This document shows positions 23,321 to 29,254 of a DNA stretch of 29,254 nucleotides, piece after piece. The notes under the pieces were generated by a model, which worked only from the letters and a program-made list of their open reading frames with translations, searched no databases and was not told where the DNA came from. The stretch is from Sulfurimonas sp. GTDB lineage: Bacteria > Campylobacterota > Campylobacteria > Campylobacterales > Sulfurimonadaceae. The stretch lies in the NCBI GenBank assembly GCA_027044845.1, contig JALUBM010000125.1, forward strand, positions 1 through 29,254. The letters are read 5' to 3'. A program made the translations under genes and the position numbers. Position 1 is the first letter of the stretch; each line of letters starts with the position of its first letter.

Positions 23321-25505
23321 ATATTTTCTTTTATTTCTCATTACTTTTACAAGTTTTTTATATGCTGATGAAAAGATTGAGATATATTCATCATCGGTGA
23401 AGTCAAAAGGTAATATTGTTAAGGCTTTTGGAGGCGTAAGTGTTGTTTACAAAGATTATTTTTTAACTGCAGAAAGAGCCATATATAATAGAAAAACAGA
23501 GGACTTGGAACTTTTTGGACATGTACGGTTAAATCATAATAAAAAGTATAAAATACTTGGAAAATATGCCAAACTAAATTTGGCGAAAAAAGAGCGTTAT
23601 TTTAAACCATTGTATCTTCTTGAGCATAAATCAAATGTATGGATAAGTGCGAATGAAGGAGAAGCAAAAGCTGAGATGCTAGATATTACTTCAGGTTCTG
23701 TAAGTGGATGTAATCCTATGAACCCTTTATGGACGATGGACTTTTCTTCATCTGATTACAATACGGATTCAAAATGGTTAAATCTTTATAACACAAGACT
23801 TTATATCTATGATATTCCCGTATTTTATATGCCTTGGTTTGGTTACTCTTTAGATACAACGCGACGAACAGGTCTACTTAAACCTTCTTTTGGAATTTCT
23901 TCGACGGAAGGCTTTTTTTATGAACAGCCGATTTATATAGCAGAACAGAACTGGTGGGATTTGGAAATAAACCCCCAGATACGAACAAATAGGGGAGAAG
24001 GTGTTTATAGTACGTTTAGATTTGTTGACTCTGCTGTTTCTCATGGAAAATTTCAAGCAGGTTATTTTAAAGAAAAAGGAGATTACTTTTTAAAAAATAA
24101 CTTACAAGATCAATCACATTATGGATTTAACTTTCGTTATGAGAATAGAAATCCTTTAAACCAATGGTTTGGACTAGATTTGTCAGGGCAATCTGGGATA
24201 TATGCAGATATAAATCATATGAATGACGTTGATTATATAAACTTAGCATCTAATACAAACGGGGAGAACCAATCAACAGCAACACAGGTACTTTCAAGAG
24301 TGAATCTTTTTTATAATACGAATGATAATTATATTGGTACTTATTTTAAGTATTATGAGGATTTAACATTACAAACGAATGACAATACACTGCAAAAATT
24401 ACCAACTATGCAATATCATCATTATCTAGATACATTTTTGCAAAATCATGTATTGTATTCGTTTGATGTCCAAAGTAATAATATTCAAAGAATTGTAAAT
24501 AAAAAAGTTGTTCAAACGGATGTAAATCTTCCACTTACCTTGCAAACATCTTTGTTTGATGAGTATTTAAATGTTTCTTATAAAGCCAATATGTATTTAC
24601 AAAATTCGCAGTTTAGTGGACATGAGCAAACTCCAATTGCTGGTTTTAAATATCATAATGGTTCTTATGTGCAAAATTATCATACAGTATCTGTTTCAAC
24701 GCAACTTACAAAAGCCTATAAAAGTTTTAGTCATGTTATGGGTGTAGAAATTCAATATAATAGAAAAGGGTGGAGTCAAAAAGATGGCTTTTATAAAGAT
24801 AACTTAGAATACTGTTCAGATTTTACAAATAAAGCAGATGCAACATATGCCCAAAGATGCGAATTTTATAATATTGCTGCTATCCAAAATGATACGCAAA
24901 TAGATTTTAAACAATATTTTTATGATGAGTCGGCACAGGAAATTTTATATCATAGGCTCTCTCAAAATATTTCTTATGAAGACAATAAAGAGAGATATGG
25001 TGATTTGGAAAATGAGCTTGATTATAAAATAACCAGTTTTTTATCTTATTATAATAATATGTTTTATAATTATAAAGAAAAGAAATTTTCAAAAGTTTTT
25101 AATCAAATTACATTTAATAAATATGGGCTAAATGTAGCTTTTTCGCATCTGTATAAAAATACATTTTTACCGAAAACAACAATTTATACACCAATTACGA
25201 GTTACTTTACATCAACAATAAAGTATGCGTACAACAGACATTATTCATATAATGCGAGTTATAATTATGATATAGAATCAAAAGAAAGAAAAAGTATGTC
25301 TTTAGGGTTCCTTTATTCTAAAAGATGTTGGGATTTCGGATTAGAATACAGAGAAAACAATAGACCTGCTTTGACAACGGCTGGTGTGGGAAATTCTTCG
25401 GTGTATGATAGATATATATACCTTACTTTAGTATTAAAGCCGCTAATGAAACCAAATAGAGATAGTGCATTTTTTTCCTATAAACTGCCTAATGATGAGA
25501 AATAG
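23313..25505 (+). CDS. lptD: LPS-assembly outer membrane protein LptD
   Basis: The product is 730 aa. A signal peptide (about residues 1-18, ending SFLYA) is followed by a short OstA/LptA-like beta jellyroll region (about 20-120: VFGGVSVVYKDYFL-type strands, AERAIYNRKTEDLELFGHVR). A large beta-barrel domain follows (from about 190: SLDTTRRTGLLKPSFGISST, YSTFRFVD and many alternating aromatic strands). LptD with LptE inserts lipopolysaccharide into the outer leaflet. Cysteines occur near residues 134, 493 and 512, so disulphide pairing is possible but not the same as in E. coli. It overlaps the RDD gene and is 11 bases before the PRTase-like gene. Confidence 0.93.
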   Translation: MLKYFLLFLITFTSFLYADEKIEIYSSSVKSKGNIVKAFGGVSVVYKDYFLTAERAIYNRKTEDLELFGHVRLNHNKKYKILGKYAKLNLAKKERYFKPLYLLEHKSNVWISANEGEAKAEMLDITSGSVSGCNPMNPLWTMDFSSSDYNTDSKWLNLYNTRLYIYDIPVFYMPWFGYSLDTTRRTGLLKPSFGISSTEGFFYEQPIYIAEQNWWDLEINPQIRTNRGEGVYSTFRFVDSAVSHGKFQAGYFKEKGDYFLKNNLQDQSHYGFNFRYENRNPLNQWFGLDLSGQSGIYADINHMNDVDYINLASNTNGENQSTATQVLSRVNLFYNTNDNYIGTYFKYYEDLTLQTNDNTLQKLPTMQYHHYLDTFLQNHVLYSFDVQSNNIQRIVNKKVVQTDVNLPLTLQTSLFDEYLNVSYKANMYLQNSQFSGHEQTPIAGFKYHNGSYVQNYHTVSVSTQLTKAYKSFSHVMGVEIQYNRKGWSQKDGFYKDNLEYCSDFTNKADATYAQRCEFYNIAAIQNDTQIDFKQYFYDESAQEILYHRLSQNISYEDNKERYGDLENELDYKITSFLSYYNNMFYNYKEKKFSKVFNQITFNKYGLNVAFSHLYKNTFLPKTTIYTPITSYFTSTIKYAYNRHYSYNASYNYDIESKERKSMSLGFLYSKRCWDFGLEYRENNRPALTTAGVGNSSVYDRYIYLTLVLKPLMKPNRDSAFFSYKLPNDEK

Positions 25506-25516
25506 GATTTGGTATT

Positions 25517-26185
25517 ATGCAAAAATATAAACATATTTTGTTAGACAGAGAAGATGCAGCACAAAAATTGTGTGATGTGATTCCTATGCAAAAACTTAAG
25601 GATGAATCGTGGAATATCGTTGCGGTTTCAAAAGGTGGATTAGAGTTGGCATCTTATATAAAAGGAAAGTTAAAAAATAACTTGGAAATCCTTTTTTTAG
25701 AGGCTATAACGGCACCTAATAATGTTGAATGTGAAGTTGCTAGAGTCAGTGAAACAGAAGAAATAGTATTAAATGAAGAATTGATTAATTCTTTTGAAAT
25801 ACAGTATGATTATATCTATGGTGAAGCACATAGAAAGCATGAAGAGGATATACTTAGTTATATATATAAATATCGCAAAGGAAAACCTTTTCCTAATATG
25901 CATAATGAAGTGGTGTTACTTGTTGATGAAGGAAGCGAAACTGGTAGTAAGCTGATGACAGCATTAAAAACTATTTTAGTACAAAAACCAAAGGCAGTAT
26001 ATATAGCAACACCAGTATTGCCGAGTGATGTTTTAGAATTATTAGAAACTTTTGTAGATGATATATTTTTTGTGCATGATATAGATGATTATGTAGAAAC
26101 ATCGCTGTATTACAAAAACCTGCAAGAGGTAGATGATGAAAAAATTGAAAAAATACTTAGTAAAGATTTAAAGGATAATAAATGA
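25517..26185 (+). CDS. Phosphoribosyltransferase-like protein
   Basis: The product is 222 aa. A type I PRTase fold is suggested by IVAVSKGGLELASYI at about residues 34-48, and by the PRPP-loop-like VVLLVDEGSETGSKLMTALK at about 133-152. In the latter, acidic residues and the G-x-TGS turn match the usual D-D/E-x-x-x-T-G pattern. A C-terminal segment with VYIATPVLPSDVLELL follows. The substrate cannot be told; the family includes proteins annotated only as hypothetical. It sits between lptD (11 bases) and pnp, with its TGA overlapping the pnp start (ATGA), so it is coupled to pnp. A purine or nucleotide salvage role is possible. Confidence 0.78.
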   Translation: MQKYKHILLDREDAAQKLCDVIPMQKLKDESWNIVAVSKGGLELASYIKGKLKNNLEILFLEAITAPNNVECEVARVSETEEIVLNEELINSFEIQYDYIYGEAHRKHEEDILSYIYKYRKGKPFPNMHNEVVLLVDEGSETGSKLMTALKTILVQKPKAVYIATPVLPSDVLELLETFVDDIFFVHDIDDYVETSLYYKNLQEVDDEKIEKILSKDLKDNK

Positions 26186-28362
26186 CATATGATGTGAAGT
26201 TAAAATTAGAAAATAGAAATGAAGAGTACTCCTTTGGAGATGTGGCAAAACAGGCAAATGGTTCTGTTTGGTTGAAATCAGGTAATACGGTTATACTCGC
26301 AACTGTAGTAATAGATGAGACAGAAATCGTAAAAGATGATTTTTTACCTTTGACTGTACAGTACATAGAAAAAACATATGCAGCGGGAAAAATTCCAGGT
26401 GGTTTTTTTAAGCGTGAAACAAAACCGAGTGATTTTGAAACGTTAACATCACGTATAGTAGATAGAAGTTTGCGTCCATTGTTTCCAAAAGGATTTGGAC
26501 ATCCTACACAGATAACTATTATGGTTTTTTCGGCAGATGCTGAATCTGATATGCAGGTTCTTGCTCTTAATGCGGCATCTGCGGCACTATTTACATCTGA
26601 TATAGATATAAATAGAAGCGTATGTTCAGTACGAGCGGCAAAAGTAGATGGAGAGATTGTTTTAAATCCGACACTTTCTCAATTAAAAAATTCTACTTTG
26701 GATTTATATCTTTCAGGAACAAAAGAAGATTTATTAATGATAGAAATGCGTTCAATTGGTAGTGAAAAAGCCGAGGTAGAAGATACGTATGAACCTATGC
26801 TTGACCCTATGATGGATCCGAGTCTAGGTACAATAGTGGTAGATACGCATGTGTCAAATGCAATGCCTGAAGATGAATTGATTGAGGTTCTTGATAAAAC
26901 AGAGAAAGTCCTTTTTGCAACAAATGTTGAATATGAAGTGGCATTTGGTCCATATCAAAAAGAGATTAAACCGTTGGATTTGAAGCAAGAAGATTTAAAT
27001 GAAGAGATGGTAGCCTTTGTGAAAGAGCGTCACATGCAAGATATTGCAACTGCTATGAATCAAATGGCAAAATCTGAACGCTCAACTGCTTTAAGAAGTT
27101 TAAGAAAAAGAATTTTGACAAATAATATAGAGTGGGATGAGTTAGAATTGAAAGCTGCAATAGAAACGGTGAAAAAAGAGCAGGTACGTTCACAGATATT
27201 AAATGAAAGAGTAAGAGCAGATGGTCGTAAACTTACTGAAATTCGTCCCATAACTATTGATACAAATGTACTGCCAGCTGCGCATTCTTCTTGCCTTTTT
27301 ACTCGTGGACAGACACAGGCACTTGTTGTTTTAACAATGGGTGGACAAAAAGATGCACAAATGTTTGAGGGTTTGACTGACGAGGGTACACAGAATGAAA
27401 ACTTTATGGTGCATTATAACTTTCCTGGATTTTCAGTCGGAGAGGCTTCTCCTATTATGGGAACAAAAAGACGTGAATTAGGACATGGGAATCTTGCTAA
27501 ACGTGCTTTAGAACCTATTGTTAATCTTGATGGGCAGACAGTACGTTTAGTATCTGAAATATTAGAGTCCAACGGCTCTTCTTCAATGGCAACGGTATGC
27601 GGTGGTTATATGGCATTGCGGGCGGCAGATATTGAGACAAGTGATACGGTAGCGGGAATCGCTATGGGAATGGTAAGTGAGGGTGAGCGTTACACAATTC
27701 TCTCTGATATTATGGGGCTTGAAGATCATGACGGTGATATGGACTTTAAAGTGACTGGTTCTAAAGAGGGCATCACTGCTATGCAAATGGATATTAAACT
27801 TGGCGGAATCAGTCTTAATATATTAAAAGAGGCACTTTATCAGGCAAAAGAAGGACGTGCACATATCATAGATATTATGCTTGATGCCGAGTCAAAAATA
27901 GAATTTAATGACGGTGTGCTTCCATCGACTGAATTTTTTCATATTGATCCGGGATTTATCGGTGAAATTATAGGACAAGCTGGAAAGACTATTCGTGAAA
28001 TGATTGAAAAATTTGAAGTTGCTATAGATATAGATAAAAAAGACGGAAAAGTAAAAATCACAGGGAAAAATAAAGAGGGTGTTCGAGGGGCAAAAGAGCA
28101 TATTCAAAAAATAGTCAATGCCCCTAAAAAAGAAAAAATCAAGTACCAAGTAGGCGAAAAATATGAAGGTACTGTAAAAAAGATAGTTGACTTCGGTGCT
28201 TTTGTCGAATTGCCTGACGGAACAGACGGTCTGTTGCATATTTCTAAACTCTCAAAAGACAAAAGAGTAGATAATGTGCATGATGTTTTAAAAGAGGGTG
28301 ATAAGGTAACGGTGGAAATTTTAGAATTTAAGGGAAATAAAATCTCTTTAGGGCTTGCATAA
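26182..28362 (+). CDS. pnp: Polyribonucleotide nucleotidyltransferase (PNPase)
   Basis: The product is 726 aa. It degrades RNA from the 3' end with phosphate. Two RNase PH domains are seen (about 10-225 and 325-545: DFLPLTVQYIEKTYAAGKIP, SRIVDRSLRPLFPKGF, and GTKRRELGHGNLAKRALEPI, MQMDIKLGGISLNILKEAL). A KH domain (about 570-625: GEIIGQAGKTIREMIEKFEV) and an S1 domain (about 645-715: KYEGTVKKIVDFGAFVELPD) follow. The conserved catalytic aspartates are present in the second PH domain. It is the last gene of the purD string; a promoter for atpE follows after 23 bases. Confidence 0.99.
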   Translation: MTYDVKLKLENRNEEYSFGDVAKQANGSVWLKSGNTVILATVVIDETEIVKDDFLPLTVQYIEKTYAAGKIPGGFFKRETKPSDFETLTSRIVDRSLRPLFPKGFGHPTQITIMVFSADAESDMQVLALNAASAALFTSDIDINRSVCSVRAAKVDGEIVLNPTLSQLKNSTLDLYLSGTKEDLLMIEMRSIGSEKAEVEDTYEPMLDPMMDPSLGTIVVDTHVSNAMPEDELIEVLDKTEKVLFATNVEYEVAFGPYQKEIKPLDLKQEDLNEEMVAFVKERHMQDIATAMNQMAKSERSTALRSLRKRILTNNIEWDELELKAAIETVKKEQVRSQILNERVRADGRKLTEIRPITIDTNVLPAAHSSCLFTRGQTQALVVLTMGGQKDAQMFEGLTDEGTQNENFMVHYNFPGFSVGEASPIMGTKRRELGHGNLAKRALEPIVNLDGQTVRLVSEILESNGSSSMATVCGGYMALRAADIETSDTVAGIAMGMVSEGERYTILSDIMGLEDHDGDMDFKVTGSKEGITAMQMDIKLGGISLNILKEALYQAKEGRAHIIDIMLDAESKIEFNDGVLPSTEFFHIDPGFIGEIIGQAGKTIREMIEKFEVAIDIDKKDGKVKITGKNKEGVRGAKEHIQKIVNAPKKEKIKYQVGEKYEGTVKKIVDFGAFVELPDGTDGLLHISKLSKDKRVDNVHDVLKEGDKVTVEILEFKGNKISLGLA

Positions 28363-28385
28363 GACAATATTTAGCAAAGCTTCTA

Positions 28386-28391
28386 TATAAT
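28386..28391 (+). promoter_or_regulatory. -10 box for atpE with a long leader
   Basis: TATAAT at 28386-28391 would start transcription near 28398, giving a 5' leader of about 105 bases before the atpE ATG at 28504. The leader contains a perfect 14-base palindrome, CATTACATGTAATG, at 28444-28457. Confidence 0.5.
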
Positions 28392-28443
28392 GTGCTTATC
28401 AATTTCTAGTAGGGAAATCTGGGCATTTATGTTTAGATTGCTT

Positions 28444-28457
28444 CATTACATGTAATG
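28444..28457. promoter_or_regulatory. Perfect 14-base palindrome in the atpE leader
   Basis: CATTACATGTAATG is fully self-complementary. As RNA it could form only a short CATTA/TAATG stem with a 4-base loop; as DNA it has the size of a dimer binding site. It lies about 50 bases downstream of the predicted transcript start. Its function is unknown. Confidence 0.45.
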
Positions 28458-28503
28458 GGGTTACGCTATCCGAACGAATTGTAATTATTTTAAGGAACAT
28501 ATT

Positions 28504-28818
28504 ATGAAAAAAATTCTTTTTCTTTTAGTGGCATTTTCTGCTGCTGCATTCGCTAATGACGGTGAAGTTGCAAACCAAACTCTTAAAGCATACTCAATGA
28601 TCGCTGCTGGTCTTGGTCTTGGTCTTGCTGCATTAGGTGGAGCTATCGGTATGGGTCATACTGCTGCTGCAACTATCGCTGGTACTGCACGCAACCCAGG
28701 TCTTGGTGCTAAACTTATGACTACAATGTTCATCGCTCTTGCAATGATCGAAGCACAAGTTATCTATGCACTAGTAATTGCGTTAATCGCACTTTACGCT
28801 AACCCATATTTAGGTTAA
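28504..28818 (+). CDS. atpE: ATP synthase F0 subunit c, with N-terminal signal peptide
   Basis: The product is 104 aa, longer than the usual ~80 aa because of an N-terminal signal-like segment (MKKILFLLVAFSAAAFA, cleavage after Ala17 likely). Two transmembrane helices follow. The first is glycine-rich (AAGLGLGLAALGGAIGMG), the loop has ARNPG, and the second carries the ion-binding Glu82 in ALAMIEAQVIYAL. The Gln before the first-helix site and the Ser-Thr after the Glu seen in Na+ enzymes are missing, which suggests protons. AAGGAAC precedes the ATG. Codon choice is visibly biased toward a small set (GCT, GGT, CTT, ATC), as in highly expressed genes. No other atp gene is in the window. Confidence 0.95.
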   Translation: MKKILFLLVAFSAAAFANDGEVANQTLKAYSMIAAGLGLGLAALGGAIGMGHTAAATIAGTARNPGLGAKLMTTMFIALAMIEAQVIYALVIALIALYANPYLG

Positions 28819-28845
28819 TCTTACAAGATTACTAAATATACCTCA

Positions 28846-28870
28846 GACCTAACTCTTTTAGAGTTAGGTC
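28846..28870 (+). terminator. Intrinsic terminator after atpE
   Basis: GACCTAACTC (28846-28855) and GAGTTAGGTC (28861-28870) form a perfect 10-bp stem with a TTTTA loop, followed by ACTTTTAT. It lies 27 bases after the atpE stop and 20 bases before the tRNA gene. Confidence 0.85.
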
Positions 28871-28890
28871 ACTTTTATACCGCTTAATAT

Positions 28891-28974
28891 GCGCAGGTGG
28901 TGGAACGGTAGACACGCAACGTTGAGGTCGTTGTGCCTTTGGGTGTGGGGGTTCAAATCCCCCTCTGCGCACCA
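28891..28974 (+). tRNA. tRNA-Leu (anticodon GAG)
   Basis: The acceptor arms GCGCAGG (28891-28897) and TCTGCGC (28964-28970) pair over 7 bp with one G-U, followed by ACCA encoded in the DNA. The anticodon arm is CAACG-TTGAGGT-CGTTG, giving anticodon GAG at 28924-28926. A long variable arm (TGCCTTTGGGTGT region) marks a class II tRNA as expected for leucine. The T arm is GGGGG-TTCAAAT-CCCCC. It reads CUC and CUU codons. A reading frame that runs through this gene (28889-29089) is not a protein gene. Confidence 0.97.
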
Positions 28975-29254
28975 CGACTCCCTAAAACAGGGACTTTCAA
29001 AGAGATATTTAAAAATACTAAAAACCCTTATTTACCCCTACTTAGTCAGTCCTGAAAAACCAAAAAATCAACCAGAATTCCAATTTTAACTTTCCAATTC
29101 TACCACAATTTCAACAGTAGCAAAAAAACCTGCAAATATTTTTCTCTGTATTGCTGTTTTTGCTGTGTAAGTGTATAAAGTATTATTGCAATTCTGAGTA
29201 AAATAATGAGCTGGATGAAGTTATTCATCCATTTTTTCATATTGAAGGCACTAG
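28975..29254. other. 280-base tail without a convincing gene
   Basis: Directly after the tRNA a small hairpin TCCCT-aaaac-AGGGA followed by CTTTC may end the tRNA transcript. The rest is AT-rich and contains no frame with a credible ribosome binding site. A - strand frame open to the window edge (29100-29254, about 50 codons) runs through the hairpin at 29212 and is not supported. No integrase or repeat of the tRNA 3' end is visible within the window. Confidence 0.5.
29212..29237 (+). terminator. Strong intrinsic terminator near the window end
   Basis: TGGATGAA (29212-29219) and TTCATCCA (29224-29231) form a perfect 8-bp stem with a GTTA loop, followed by six T (29232-29237). It points along the + strand. 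The transcript it ends could come from the tRNA-Leu gene or from an unannotated RNA between 28975 and 29211. On the - strand there is an A-run before the stem but no T-run directly after it. Confidence 0.75.

Noticed and set aside
28889..29089. 66-codon frame on the + strand
   Set aside because: It runs straight through the complete tRNA-Leu gene and has no ribosome binding site; the similarity to a protein is only the tRNA sequence in translation.
29100..29254. - strand frame of about 50 codons, open to the window edge, containing MKKWMNNFIQLIILL
   Set aside because: It contains the terminator hairpin at 29212-29231, has no ribosome binding site before its internal ATG, and ends in low-complexity leucine codons.
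1..29254. CRISPR array, insertion sequence or prophage
   Set aside because: No spaced short repeats, no transposase or phage-like reading frames and no terminal inverted repeats were seen.

Overview
The window is AT-rich bacterial DNA that looks like a member of the Campylobacterota (Epsilonproteobacteria). A free-living relative of Sulfurimonas is the most likely source. This rests on remembered family traits, not on a search: the S10-spc ribosomal order without an L30 gene, a short zinc-binding S14, a c subunit of ATP synthase made with a signal peptide, and a purD-RDD-lptD-PRTase-pnp gene string preceded by a structured RNA locus that fits 6S RNA.

Region 1 (1-9265, + strand) holds the rear part of the S10 operon and the whole spc operon: the end of rplD, then rplW, rplB, rpsS, rplV, rpsC, rplP, rpmC, rpsQ, rplN, rplX, rplE, rpsN, rpsH, rplF, rplR, rpsE, rplO, secY, map and infA. 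Spacing is 0-20 bases or overlapping throughout, except for a 73-base gap with a perfect hairpin between rpsN and rpsH. A 15-bp hairpin closes the unit after infA. The genes that often follow (rpmJ, rpsM, rpsK, rpsD, rpoA, rplQ) are not here.

Region 2 (9276-17356, - strand) is an accessory, stress-flavoured block. Read in the direction of transcription it is selD, mnmH, a cysteine-free Crp/Fnr regulator, three small heat shock proteins (the third with a signal peptide), a spore-photoproduct-lyase-like radical SAM protein and an NnrS-type membrane protein. A CvfB-type RNA-binding protein and an AroQ/PchB-type chorismate mutase follow, each with its own promoter-like site. selD makes selenophosphate and mnmH uses it on tRNA. 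The rest points to protein damage, DNA damage and nitric oxide stress.

Region 3 (17362-18974) has a soluble P-type-ATPase-like HAD protein (+), a nitroreductase (-) and a small topoisomerase-type zinc ribbon protein (+). The last two diverge from a region with a strong operator-like dyad over the nitroreductase promoter.

Region 4 (19077-28362, + strand) is housekeeping: guaA, hemD, a candidate 6S RNA, purD, an RDD membrane protein, lptD, a phosphoribosyltransferase-like protein and pnp. From purD to pnp the genes are almost touching.

Region 5 (28363-29254) holds atpE with a leader of about 105 bases, its terminator, a tRNA-Leu(GAG) gene, and a 280-base tail without a convincing gene that ends in a strong terminator hairpin.
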